Positions 10,720 through 20,970 of a stretch of 64,000 nt of DNA are shown piece by piece (within the stretch, counting starts at the first letter, position 1; each line of letters opens with the position of its first letter). A program made the translations under genes and the position numbers. The DNA comes from Mucidula mucida (Eukaryota; Basidiomycota; Agaricomycetes; Agaricales; Physalacriaceae): NCBI GenBank assembly GCA_015501055.1, contig JADNYV010000110.1, forward strand, positions 1 through 64,000. The letters are read 5' to 3'. The notes under the pieces are model-generated. The model was not told the DNA's origin and searched no databases. It saw only the letters and a program-made list of their open reading frames with translations.

Positions 10720-11343
10720 AGTCATCAAGGAAAGGGTCGTCAGATGCAGAATCTATTTACAGTACGGGTACTGAAACATCTAAAATATCATCGACGACTT
10801 TACCAACAAAACCTGCGAAAGAAAGATTTGAGCCAAATACGCCCGAGTGGATTGCACAACGGCTAAGAGAGGATGACGTGCCGAGAGCAGTGGGAATTTT
10901 GAGAGCATGGATGCCGGAGCAGAGAGAGAGAGAAGCAACGGAGGAGAAGGTGATGGCGATCAGAGCGTTGACAAAGGAAGCCGCGGTGGAAGTTGTGACG
11001 GAGTTGAAAAAGTCGAGGAAGTATATCCGGGGAACAAAGGGGCAGGACATGAAACTCCGAGTAACCATAGAGAGCGTACACACAGGCTCTGAATGGGAAA
11101 CGAGTGCCCTTCTTGACAGTGGAGCAACGGGTTCTTGTGTCAATAAAGAATTCGTCGAGAAGAACGGACTCCCAATCAAGGAGTTACTGGTCAAGCTCCC
11201 TGTCTACAATGCGGATGGAACCCTAAACAAGGGAGGAGCAATTGAAGGTTTTGTGGAGGTCCGGATGAAGATTGGTGATCATGCAGAAAAGATTGAGTTG
11301 GCCGTCACCAATCTTGGCAAAACAAGCATCTTTTTGGGGCTGG
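10698..11343 (+). pseudogene. pol: pol 5' part: linker and aspartic protease (outer element)
   Basis: Opens in the -1 frame of gag and is continuous to 11343, where the second element interrupts it. An acidic/charged linker is followed by a retropepsin domain with catalytic LLDSGATGSCVN (near 11112) and the flap and C-terminal ILGL-type motif (SIFLGL), at which the insertion lies. The reading frame resumes in phase at 15446 after the element plus one TSD copy, so this is the amino-terminal piece of one pol gene. Confidence 0.85.
11339..11343. repeat. Target-site duplication GCTGG, left copy
   Basis: GCTGG directly before the LTR at 11344 is repeated at 15441-15445. This marks the integration site of the inner element within the outer pol gene. 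Confidence 0.9.
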
Positions 11344-11526
11344 TGTAAGCTCGACTATACCGTCGAGCCACTAAGTCGAAAGTCGCACGTTCGATAACTG
11401 GATCAAAGCGTCTTCGTTCGGGTCGAGGTGGAGGTACGGAAGTAAAGTAAGTAAGTACGTCCGATCGTTGTGTAGATCTAAGTATAGAGAAGTCCGATAT
11501 GTCCGTTCTGTGTAAGCGGGCTTACA
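11344..11526 (-). repeat. 3' LTR of inner element (183 bp)
   Basis: On the minus strand it begins TGTAAGCCCGCTTACA and ends CGAGCTTACA. It shares its first 42 bp (11485-11526) exactly with 15399-15440. A short purine tract (AGAGGGTGGGCGAG on the minus strand, about 11527-11540) precedes it and serves as the polypurine tract. Confidence 0.88.
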
Positions 11527-11706
11527 CTCGCCCACCCTCTGAAAAAGAAAATGCAGCAAAAAATTTCAACTCAACATCAACCGGCGTCGGGTGCGTTAAA
11601 ACCCAGTGGGAAAAAGCTACCGCGCTAACCCACTTCCCGAAACCGGTCATCATCTAAAAAGGTGCCCAGAGGGAGAGGCTCTGCAGATAGCGGCGATACC
11701 GTTAGG

Positions 11707-14700
11707 CTATCGCGCTGTGGTCGAACGTTCCTCCCATACGTCAAGGGCTTCGCAGTCGGCGAGTTCCGTGCGTGAGAGCCAGTGGTCGTGTCCTGCATCG
11801 TACCCTCTCCACCGGACAAGGTATTGACGGCCACGGCCACGCTTGCGTTCGTCAACTATCTTCTCGATGAAGTATTCTTCAAGCCCGTCCTCAGTCATTA
11901 CAGGACCAGGTTGCGCGAGCTTGCGGGACGGGAACAAGCCGTCATCGTTGGGAGTGTACCGCCGGAGGAGGGAGACGTGGAATGTCGGGAATTCATTTGA
12001 CGTTGGTATGTCTAGGGTATAGGTCGAATGGTCAGTATCCTTGTCTAATATCGTGTAAGGGCCGTCGAAGCGGGGAAAGAACTTAGCAGCTCTCTTCTCG
12101 CCCTTCTTAGGTCCCTTGTTCGCGTAATTGCGTCGCCTGTGGAAGGTGGACAGTAGAACACGGTCGCCGATGTTGAAGTCGGGGTCATCCGCTCTGTGTT
12201 TATTTGCCGAAGAAGCCTGGCTAACTTTAGCAGCAGTTAAAGCATCCTGTGCCTCGGCGGTGCGCGTATTCAGTTCATCGATAACCTCACGTGCCAGCTT
12301 CTCAGCGTCAGACAGAGTCTGTACCGTCGGTACGATTGGGGGCATTGTTCTCGGTGAACGTCCCATCCGGAGTTGGAAACCAGAAAAACCCGTAGAGGCG
12401 TTGACAGTATTCATTATGTTGAATCGTATAATCGGGAGGCATTTTACCCATCCCTTCTGTTGGCGGTCGACGTAAAAGCGGATCGCCTCGTTAACGGACT
12501 TGTTGCTGCGTTCAGAAATGCCGTCGGATTCAGGATGGAACGCGGAAGACATCTTAAGCTTGATTCCGGATATCTGTGTGAACGCCTTCCAAAATTTTGA
12601 AACGAACAGTTTGTCGCGGTCTGAGAAGATGTCATCTGGTAAGCCGTTCTCGCAGTACCATTCGTTAAAGAATATTACAGCGAAGTCTTCAGCGGTGATA
12701 TCGTTACGAGTCGGTATAATTCGAATATCAGAACCTAACCGGTCGGTCATTGTTACAATGGCGTTGAAACCCTCGTCTTCCGGTAACGGTCCGATGAAAT
12801 CGATGCCCACTGAGGATCCACGGCTGTCGGGTATTGGTGAAGGATGTAAAGGGCCCGCAGGTTTTGTTGTAGTCCCCTTGTTGCGTAGACAGTCCATGCA
12901 TGCCGGGATGTAGGCTTCGCGAAGGTCTCGCGCCATGTTTGGCCAGTAGTAGGCATCACGTAGTGCGGCGTAGGCTTTGTCTCCGCCTGCGTGGCCCAGC
13001 GCGTCGTGCGCGGATCGGAACAGAGTTTCTCGTATGTCCCCGTAACGCGGTATCAGCAAGCGGTCACCGATGTACCACAGACCGTTCCTTTCGGATACAT
13101 TTGGTAACAGTTTCTCCCCGGAAGCGAACTTTGCGCAGAAGTTGTCCTTTGTGTAACCTTCCTTAATGTCGTCCACAATGCTCTTGTCCGCGGTGATTTT
13201 CAGTACGGAGGCTACAGCGGACGTGGTGCGCGGCGGCCAGCAAGCGGAGCGGTAGTCGTCGTCTGCGTCGAGGTCGTTGGGTTCGCAGTCATTCGGTGGG
13301 CAGTAACGAGACAGAGCGTCGGCGACAGTATTGTCGATTCCAGGGATGTATGTTATGGTAAAATCATACTGGGACATGGTTTCCATCCATCTAGCTTGTC
13401 GTCGTGACAGGTCGCGTTGTCCATCGAAGTTCTCCAGAGTGCGGTGGTCGGTGTAGACAATGAACTCATTCCCAATCAGGTCAGTGCGCCAGCGTTTCAG
13501 AGCACGAATTACCGCCAGCAGCTCTTTTTCGTGTACCGGGTAATTCAGTTGGGCCTTCTTTAGCTGCATAGAATCGTAAGCCACAGGGCGTGCAGTTTCC
13601 CAGGTGGGGCCATAAGACAGGACGGCGCCGGTACGTAAGTCGCTAGCATCGCACGTCACAAAGATCTTGTTGACTCCGGAGGTATCATCGTGGTCAATAA
13701 CCGTTAAGCATTCTCGGGATGTGACGATCTTCTTGATCGCATCGAAAGCGTTCTGGTGTCGAAGTGTCCATTCTGGAAAGGCAGCGCGGGCAGCGTCCGT
13801 CGTCAGTGGGGTCAGGATGGCGGTTTGCTCAGCGAGGTCGGGCAGGAAGTTTGCGAGGTAACGTACGAGCCCCAGGAAGGACAGTACTTCTGTCGTGGAC
13901 TTGGGTGTTGACCAATTAATGATCTTCTCCGCTTTCTTGAAGTCAGCTTCGATTCCGCGTCGTGAGATGTGATGACCTAAGAAGTCAATATCAGTACGGA
14001 AGAACTGTGATTTCTTTTCATTGCAGTATAGCTTTGCCTTTCGGAGCGCGTCCAGGATGAGCCGAACGTGTTGTACGTGTTCCTCCAGAGTTTGGGACCA
14101 TATGATAATGTCATCCAGGTAAACATGGCAGATAACGCCGATGTACTGCCGCAGTGCGTCGTTGACACGGCGTTGGTGAACCGCCGGTGAGTTCTTCAGT
14201 CCCTGTGGCATCACTAGCCATTCAAATGTCCCGAGCGGCGTGTTGACAGCAGTGTACTTGACGGAATCTTCGTCCATAAACGTCTGAAAGAAACTGTCGG
14301 TCATGTCCATTTTAGAGAACCACTTTCCTTTGCCCGCATCTGACAGTATCTCGTCGACACGCGGCATTCGGTAGTTGTCACTGATTGTATTCGCATTTAG
14401 TTGTCGGTAGTCGTTCACCCAGCGCGGTAACGCATTCGGGTCAGCTTTCGGTACGAGGAAGGCCGGGGAAGCGAATTCGGATTGTGAGGGGCGTATACGG
14501 CCAGCCTCGAGGTGTCGGTCGATCAGCATCTGCCAGGCGTCACGGTACTTCTTTGGGCTGCTATACGAGCGCGAGTTTATCTTCTTGTCTGCGTCTTTTA
14601 CCTTTATTGACATTTTGAAGGTGTCCTTGGGCATTAAGTCCACGTGTGGTACCGGTTGGAAGACGTCGGCGTATTGATGTTTCGTTCCAGATTCGAGTGC

Positions 14701-15393
14701 TTCGCACTTCTTCATGGTCGCCAATTCTTCGATCCTGTCCCGAACGGCGGCCACTGGATTACGCTCGCATAGTCGCATGTATTCGTTATCTGTAAGACAT
14801 TCGCTTGTCGTTTCGTATGGGGAGCTGCCTGCAAAGGGGAGAGACTGGTTTTCAGCCTTCAGCGTCCTCTCCCTTTCCCGTCGCTCGTTTTGCGCATTGA
14901 CGATGCGGGGTCTGTTCGTCTTCGAGACTGGGCGAAGAATGTCGAAATCCCTGGTCTTATCAGTCAAGGTCACATTATCGGCATCAAAAACGAGTTTATT
15001 GCTTGTTAAGAACGGGAGGCCGAGTATCAAATCAGAACATAGGTTGGGCGCGATGATTGCGCGAACAGGGCGGGATTTCCATACATCATTACGGTCAGAG
15101 ACTTTCAGTTTCACCCATTCGGTGAGGGTCGTTGGGGAATCTATAGCGGAGGAGAGAGCGGTGGATATCTGTATCGGTTCTGATAACTTGCGGCGGGATA
15201 AACAGTGCATTTGGACGAATTCTTCGCGGATCAATACTATATGGGATCCGGAGTCAATTAGTGCATTCAGAAAGAACGGGGCATCGGAAGTGCGTGTTCG
15301 TATGGCACAGGGCCATTGGACGTGCGGTACAGAGAATGGAACGGGATCCGACGTGATTGAACAGACAGGAGGGGCAGTAGAGTGAGGACTCAC
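11707..15393 (-). CDS. pol: Intact pol polyprotein of inner element
   Basis: One uninterrupted frame of about 1228 codons. Domains in order: retropepsin (ALIDSGSHIVLI, near residue 45), reverse transcriptase with intact YLDDIIIW, RNase H (VTCDASD... YTDHRTLENF), integrase HHCC zinc region (HDALGHAGG...CMDCLRNKG) and DDE core (GIDFIGPLP, FSDRDKLF, E in SDGISERSNKS). A C-terminal chromodomain (EYFIEKIVDERKRGRGRQYL) would guide integration to modified chromatin. The frame opens with GTG and has no ATG before the protease, so the real start was in the deleted gag. All catalytic motifs look intact, which suggests a young insertion. Confidence 0.93.
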   Translation of the reverse strand: MSPHSTAPPVCSITSDPVPFSVPHVQWPCAIRTRTSDAPFFLNALIDSGSHIVLIREEFVQMHCLSRRKLSEPIQISTALSSAIDSPTTLTEWVKLKVSDRNDVWKSRPVRAIIAPNLCSDLILGLPFLTSNKLVFDADNVTLTDKTRDFDILRPVSKTNRPRIVNAQNERRERERTLKAENQSLPFAGSSPYETTSECLTDNEYMRLCERNPVAAVRDRIEELATMKKCEALESGTKHQYADVFQPVPHVDLMPKDTFKMSIKVKDADKKINSRSYSSPKKYRDAWQMLIDRHLEAGRIRPSQSEFASPAFLVPKADPNALPRWVNDYRQLNANTISDNYRMPRVDEILSDAGKGKWFSKMDMTDSFFQTFMDEDSVKYTAVNTPLGTFEWLVMPQGLKNSPAVHQRRVNDALRQYIGVICHVYLDDIIIWSQTLEEHVQHVRLILDALRKAKLYCNEKKSQFFRTDIDFLGHHISRRGIEADFKKAEKIINWSTPKSTTEVLSFLGLVRYLANFLPDLAEQTAILTPLTTDAARAAFPEWTLRHQNAFDAIKKIVTSRECLTVIDHDDTSGVNKIFVTCDASDLRTGAVLSYGPTWETARPVAYDSMQLKKAQLNYPVHEKELLAVIRALKRWRTDLIGNEFIVYTDHRTLENFDGQRDLSRRQARWMETMSQYDFTITYIPGIDNTVADALSRYCPPNDCEPNDLDADDDYRSACWPPRTTSAVASVLKITADKSIVDDIKEGYTKDNFCAKFASGEKLLPNVSERNGLWYIGDRLLIPRYGDIRETLFRSAHDALGHAGGDKAYAALRDAYYWPNMARDLREAYIPACMDCLRNKGTTTKPAGPLHPSPIPDSRGSSVGIDFIGPLPEDEGFNAIVTMTDRLGSDIRIIPTRNDITAEDFAVIFFNEWYCENGLPDDIFSDRDKLFVSKFWKAFTQISGIKLKMSSAFHPESDGISERSNKSVNEAIRFYVDRQQKGWVKCLPIIRFNIMNTVNASTGFSGFQLRMGRSPRTMPPIVPTVQTLSDAEKLAREVIDELNTRTAEAQDALTAAKVSQASSANKHRADDPDFNIGDRVLLSTFHRRRNYANKGPKKGEKRAAKFFPRFDGPYTILDKDTDHSTYTLDIPTSNEFPTFHVSLLRRYTPNDDGLFPSRKLAQPGPVMTEDGLEEYFIEKIVDERKRGRGRQYLVRWRGYDAGHDHWLSRTELADCEALDVWEERSTTAR

Positions 15394-15398
15394 CTCCG

Positions 15399-15440
15399 TA
15401 GAGAAGTCCGATATGTCCGTTCTGTGTAAGCGGGCTTACA
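15399..15440 (-). repeat. 5' LTR remnant of inner element (42 bp)
   Basis: Identical to 11485-11526. Beyond it the sequence passes directly into pol without the other ~140 bp of LTR, the PBS or gag, which marks one side of the internal deletion. Confidence 0.85.
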
Positions 15441-15445
15441 GCTGG
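15441..15445. repeat. Target-site duplication GCTGG, right copy
   Basis: Second copy of the inner element's target site. After it the interrupted outer pol gene continues in frame. Confidence 0.9.
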
Positions 15446-18400
15446 ATTGGTTACGATATCACAACCCCACGATCAACTGGACGGAATCCATGTTAACTTT
15501 TGATCGATGCCCAGACCGTTGCGGCTACCTACCCGAGTATAACTCGCCGGAAGATGAAGGAGATGACGTAGAAGAGAAGTTGGAAGAGGGAGAGCATTTG
15601 TTCTGGATGGACTGGGACAACTATCGCAAAAGCGGTGAAAAGCTGAGATCACAACAGCCTTCATCCGCTGCTGCACCTTACATTGAGGAATTCTCCGATG
15701 TATTTAGCAAGGCGGACTTTGACAAGTTACCGGAGTGAAGACCCTGGGATCACGCGATAGAACTTACGCCTGGTTCCAAACCGGTTGACTGCAAGGTCTA
15801 TCCCCTTAGTCCATCCAAGCAGAAGGCATTAGACAAGTTCTTGGAGGAAAACATACGCACGGGACGTATACGGCCATCAATCTCACCCATGGCGTCACCA
15901 TTCTTCTTTGTCAAGAAGAAGGACGGAAGCCTTCGGCCAGTGCAGGATTATCGGAAGTTGAACGACATGACAATCAAGAACCGATACCCCTTGCCGTTGA
16001 TTCAGGAGCTTATCGACAAGTTGAAGGGAGCAAAGGTTTTCACAAAGATGGATGTCCGATGGGGTTACAATAACATCCGGATCAAAGAAGGTGATGAGTG
16101 GAAAGCGGTGTTTAGAACAAACCGAGGCCTGTTCGAACCCTCAGTCATGTTCTTCGGACTTACAAACTCGCCGGCAACGTTCCAATCGTTCATGAATCAC
16201 ATTCTGAAGGAATTGATTGACGACGGACATGTTATCGTTTACTTGGACAATATACTTATCTTTACAAATACTCTCGAGGAGCATAGACAGATTGTACGAA
16301 GGGTATTAGAAATATTACGAGTAAATAAGTTGTATTTAAAACCCGAGAAATGTAGTTTTGAGGCACATACTGTAGACTACTTAGGAGTTATTGTTGGAGG
16401 AGGAGAAGTGAAGATGGATCCGGCAAAAGTGGCCGTAGTGAAGGAATGGAAGGAGCCGACAAAGAAGAAGGAAGTACAGTCATTCCTGGGCTTCTGCAAT
16501 TTCTACCGACATTTTATCCGGGGATTTGCGGGAGTAGCAAAGCCATTAACATTGCTAACTGGGAAGGGCGAGTGGGTTTGGGGCATGGAGCAGCACGAGG
16601 CGTTTGAGGAGTTGAAACGGAGGATGACGGAAGAACCTGTTCTGATTGTACCACGCGACGACGGCAAGTTTCGAGTTGAGGCAGACTCCTCAAACTATGC
16701 GAACGGGGCGGTTCTTTCCCAGTTGGTTGACGGAAAATGGAGACCAGTAGCCTTTCGGTCTCGCGCGCTGAACGAAGTAGAGCGCAATTATGAGATCTAC
16801 GACAAAGAGATGATGGCTATTATGGATTCGATTGACGACTGGAGACAATATCTCCTTGGAGCAAAGGAAACGGTGGAGGTGTTTACCGATCATCAAAACC
16901 TCCAGTACTTCCGGAAGCCACAGAAGTTGAATCGGAGGCAGGCGAGATGGGTTACGGAGTTGGCGGAGTATGACATACAGATGATCCACAAGCCGGGCAA
17001 GACAATGGGGAAAGCTGATGCCTTGTCAAGGATGACAGGCCTTGAGAAGGGGGAAAAAGATAACGAAAACATTGTTTTGCTCAAGCCGGAGTTTTTTATT
17101 TCACAAATTCAATTTTCTTTACATACAGTAGATACACCCGAGGACGAATTACTTAACAAAATCAAACAAAGAAAAGGAAACAAAGACAGATACATACAAA
17201 AAGCATTAGAAAACAAAGAAAAAGGATGGGAAGAGAAGGAAAATGGACTTATTATGTGGAAAGATCGTATTTACATACCGAAGGACAAGGAATTGCGGGG
17301 AAAAGTTATCGGAATGCATCACGACGCACAGCTTGCAGGTCATCCCGGACGATACAAGACCCTCGAGCTGATCACACGTACCTATTGGTGGCCAGGAATC
17401 AGCCGAGACGTCCGTGAATACGTAGAAGGGTGTCAAAAATGCCAGGTCACAAAGTCGCATCGCACAAAGCCGGCTGCACCTCTTCATCCTATTGATGTGC
17501 CAAGCGAGCCATGGGAGATAGTAGGGACGAACATGATTGGAGAACTGCCAGAATCAGGAGGATACAACGCGATCAGCACGTTTGTGGACCAGTTCACAAA
17601 GCGATTACACATCATACCAACACACACCACTCTGACGTCGGAAGGAATGGCCTGCATCTACCGTGATCGCATTTTCCCCATACACGGGATGCCACGACAG
17701 ATGATACATGATCGCGGTCCACAATACCACTCACATTTCATGAAGGAGTTGTACCGGTTGTTGGGCATACAAGGAAACTTTACAACGGCGTATCATCCAC
17801 AGGCAAATGGGCAGACGGAACGGCTGAACCAAGAGATAGAACATTTCTTACGGTTATTTGTCAACTACCATCAGAACGACTGGCACGAATGGCTACCCTC
17901 TGCCGAATTTGTTTACAATGATCGGGTACACTCGGCAACCAAAGTCACTCCGTTCTTCGCAGACATGGGCAGACACCCTTACAAAGGCACCGCCCCGAAA
18001 ACGGCATCGAGAAATGAGACTGCGCAGGAGTTTGCCGACGGCATGAGGAAAACATGGGATGAAGTGGGGTCAGCATTGAAGATGGCAAAGGAGGATATGA
18101 AACGGTTTTATGACAAGAAGCGGACAGACGCAGTAGAATACAAGGCGGCGACAAAGTATGGCTGGAAGGGACGAATCTCAGCACGGACCGACCAATGAAG
18201 AAGCTCGATGACAAACGCTTCGGGCCGTTCAAAGTGATCAAGAAAGTCGGGACGAGCTCTTACAAGCTCCAGATTCCTCACACGTGGAAAAGCATCCATC
18301 CCGTGTTCAATGAGGCCCTGTTGACGCCTTACCACGAGCCCCAATTTCCGACACAACCCCAAGACACGCGTCCACCACCTGTGCTGGAAGGAGCCGAACC

Positions 18401-18720
18401 GGAATGGAAGGTTGAGAAAGTGGTTAATTCCTAAAGTACCGCGGGGGTTTTCAATACAAGGTTCACTGGAAGGGTTATGGCACACATGAGCAGACATGGG
18501 AACCGGCATGCAATCTCAAAAATGCCGACAAGCTATCAGCAATTTCCACCAACAATATCCGAACAAGCCGAAGCCACCGCGCTTGCTCGCATTGAAGTCC
18601 CCATGTCGCAATTTCTATCACATCTATTCCGACCCATGCCACCGCCTGATACCGAACCCCTTGACGTTACGTTACCCTCTGCAGCCCTCATGGAGCGACT
18701 CTGGCACAGAATGGAACTTG
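15446..18720 (+). pseudogene. pol: pol 3' part: RT, RNase H, integrase, chromodomain (outer element, broken)
   Basis: Continues the protease-RT linker in phase with 11343. TGA at 15736-15738 stands where an arginine codon (CGA) is expected (LPE*RPWDHAIEL). The RT domain follows from about 15841 (SPFFFVKKKDGSLRP), with active site YLDN instead of YxDD near 16242. Then come RNase H (EADSSNYANGAVLSQ), the integrase zinc motif (HHDAQLAGHPG...CQKCQ) and the DDE core (GTNMIGELP, HDRGPQYHS, E in ANGQTERLNQE). A frameshift near 18145 and another near 18434 break the tail, which encodes a chromodomain (YKVHWKGYGTHEQTWEP). Non-functional as it stands. Confidence 0.9.
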
Positions 18721-18726
18721 CGCCTT

Positions 18727-18739
18727 AAGGAGGGGGTGA
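18727..18739 (+). other. Polypurine tract of outer element
   Basis: AAGGAGGGGGTGA lies immediately before the 3' LTR start at 18740, in the position of the plus-strand primer. Confidence 0.75.
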
Positions 18740-18798
18740 TGTTATGAATCGCCATATTTTCACATTTTCAATCTTATCATATCTTATCGGGGGGCTTG
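18740..18798 (+). repeat. 3' LTR of outer element, left fragment
   Basis: The first 59 bp match 8642-8700 exactly or nearly so, ending in GCTTG, the target duplicated by the solo LTR insertion. Confidence 0.9.
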
Positions 18799-19328
18799 TG
18801 TTAGCGACTGACTAAGCCACAAGACTCAACCAGGTACCACAGCAAGAACTAAGGGAAAAAGTGTTCGCGTTCGTAAGACTAGGCTAGGCCTGGTGTATAA
18901 ACGAGATTGGAACTAAAGTACAATGATACTACACTACTGCTTATATACTAGTAAGTCTGTGTTTGGGACTCCTTGTCCATACGCGTTTCCACTAGGGATG
19001 CTCCACGCCCTTGACCCAGTGTTGTAGGCTACTAGTCCATGAAACCATTAAATACGAGTGGTAACTGCATGTAAGTTAATAATACTGAAACAACCATGTG
19101 TGCTACGAGTGTCGGTGGTGTGTATACAATAGGGCGTCCATGAGGTATCGGCATGTATGATGTCATCCTTGTGTTGGGTGTGTGTCCAACATGAGTACGG
19201 CTTCGGTAATGAAAAGGAGTATGATCGGTGACAAAACAGATGATGAAACAGTCCGTTGGTTGATAAGACAAGGCCCCCGATAAGATATGATAAGATGTGA
19301 AAATGTGAAAATATGGCGATTCATAACA
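18799..19328 (-). mobile_element. Inverted solo LTR (530 bp) of the same family
   Basis: A full-length LTR in reverse orientation (TGTTAGCG...TTCATAACA on the plus strand), flanked by TSD GCTTG at 18794-18798 and 19329-19333. No internal sequence is present, so it is a solo LTR left by LTR-LTR recombination after an element inserted in the 3' LTR of its relative. Confidence 0.92.
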
Positions 19329-19333
19329 GCTTG

Positions 19334-19787
19334 TCTTATCAACCAACGGACTGTTTCATCATCTGTTTCATCACCAATCATACTCCTTTTCATTACCAAA
19401 GCCGTACTCATGTCGGACACACACCCAACACATGGATGACATCATACATCTTTCTATTGTATACACACCACCGACACTCGTAGCACACATGGTTGTTTCA
19501 GTACTATTACTTACATGCAGTTACCACTCGTATTTAATGGTTTTATGGACTAGTAGCATACAACACTGGGTCAAGGGCGTGGAGTTATCCCTAGCGGAAA
19601 CACGTATGGACAAGGAGTCCCAAACACAGGCCTACTAGTATATAAGCAGTAGTATAGTATCATTGTACTTTAGTTCCGATCTCGTTTATACACCTGGCCT
19701 AGCCTAGTCTTACGAACGTGAACGCTTCTTTCCTTAGTTCTTGCTGTGGTACCTGGTTGAGTCTCGTGGCTTAGTCAGTCGCTAACA
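19334..19787 (+). repeat. 3' LTR of outer element, right fragment
   Basis: Resumes the LTR after the GCTTG duplication and ends GCTAACA, followed by TATAG at 19788-19792. Compared with the 5' LTR, 17 bp are missing after GACATCATACAT (near 19449). It retains the TATATAAG promoter near 19639 and the transcript-start segment. Confidence 0.9.
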
Positions 19788-19792
19788 TATAG
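19788..19792. repeat. Target-site duplication TATAG, right copy
   Basis: Matches 8637-8641 and closes the outer element. Confidence 0.9.
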
Positions 19793-20103
19793 CCCATCAG
19801 CATAGCCTATTATCTGTTCAACTTTGAGCCATTCTATTGTTTACACAGCCACAGACTCTTTATATGTATACACGGCCTTTCTAGGTAGATTCCTCAGTTT
19901 GTCAACTTTATCTCTACACTGTTTGGTAGCTCTCTGCACTGTATTGAGCCTGACCTGCTTCTACTTCATCTTATCATCATTTCTGCCTCTCTTCTCCATC
20001 ATTCTCCTGTCTTTATGCAACTTAGGTGGTTGTTTGGTTTACGCTGGACCCTATCTTTAACACTTTGACGAACTCTTCTACACTCATCTTGCTGTGTTGC
20101 TTG

Positions 20104-20970
20104 TGCATGCCCGCTGACCAACCAGTCAAATCCAGACCAGATCTTGCTCCCAGAGCTACTCAGTGTTGTCTTTAACAAAACTAATGGAAACCACTGGATC
20201 ATCAATCCCGCCGGTGATTGGGACACAACCTACTTTGACAACATCAAAGAATCCTGGTACATCCCTGTGGAAGATGGTGAAAAAGTCTACCTCAACCCAG
20301 AAGACTTTGCCGGTGCCCAACAACACTTAGAGCAACACCACAGAGACCTAGCACAGAAAGCTGCTACCTCAAGAGAGGCCCCAGCTGAGTTGTCATTACA
20401 ACCAGTACCAGTCACTCACTCACTACCCCCGCCATCCCCAGAACCGGTTCAAACCCAGAAACCTGCACCTGTATCTCCTGTATTATTCCTGGTCTCCAAG
20501 CCCCATATCCCAGTTTCCCATCCCGCTTCGTCAATCCCTATTGATCTCGGCCTTAATCCACCTGCTCCCGATTTCCCATCACCCTCGCCATCTCTCCCTA
20601 ATCCGCCCCAGTCTAATCTTCCTGCTCCTAACCCTGCCATGTCCAACATCTCTGAACGCGGTGCCAAACTTAATGACTACCATGGCAACCGCGCCACGTC
20701 CAGCACCTGGCTTGCACACTTCCGCAATCACTTCTGCCTCAACAAGGCCCGTTATACCACCGGCAAAGAACAGGTCTTGTTATTCCTCAGCTACCTTAAG
20801 GGTTCCATTGCAGGCAAATGGGTGAAGAGGCGCATGAAGGAGTACAATGCCAATCAGGCGGATAACACTATCGCCCCCGCTGATAAGCAATGGACCACCA
20901 TGGATGCTGTCATCAATCAGTTCAAATTGGACTTTGCCGCTCTTGACCCCGTTACCACCGCTTGTCAGGG
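20104..20970 (+). pseudogene. gag: gag-like frame of an older, truncated retroelement
   Basis: A frame open from about 20144 encodes a proline-rich region followed by a retrotransposon gag domain (KLNDYHGNRATSSTWLAHFR, then LLFLSYLKGSIAGKWV). The likely start ATG (about 20107, MPADQPVKSRPD) is in another frame, which implies a small indel. No zinc knuckle, protease or RT follows. The frame runs into unrelated sequence at a C-run around 20970, so the element is truncated there. Its leader is split by the 8642-19787 insertion. Confidence 0.65.

Larger units (their letters stand above)
11344..15440 (-). mobile_element. Inner Ty3/Gypsy chromodomain element, minus strand, 5'-deleted
   Basis: A 4.1-kb insertion with TGTAAGC/GCTTACA termini and a perfect 5-bp TSD. 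On the minus strand it has a 42-bp 5' LTR remnant, then an open pol frame, a polypurine tract and a complete 183-bp 3' LTR. Most of the 5' LTR, the PBS, the leader and all of gag are missing, although both outer ends and the TSD are intact. The deletion therefore probably followed integration. It belongs to a different family from the outer element (different LTR and little sequence similarity in pol). Confidence 0.9.
8642..19787 (+). mobile_element. Ty3/Gypsy chromodomain LTR retrotransposon (outer element)
   Basis: Bounded by 530-bp-class LTRs (TGTTATG...GCTAACA) and a 5-bp TSD. Order: 5' LTR, self-priming PBS, gag with CCHC zinc knuckle, protease, RT, RNase H, integrase, chromodomain, polypurine tract, 3' LTR. 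This is the gene order of sushi/Tf1-like chromoviruses. The copy is dead. There is a gag frameshift near 10106, another element inserted at 11344, a stop at 15736, a mutated RT active site and frameshifts near 18145 and 18434. Its 3' LTR is split by an inverted solo LTR. Without the two later insertions it would be about 6.5 kb. Confidence 0.92.

Noticed and set aside
14714..15385. 223-codon plus-strand frame
   Set aside because: Antisense shadow of the inner element's pol.
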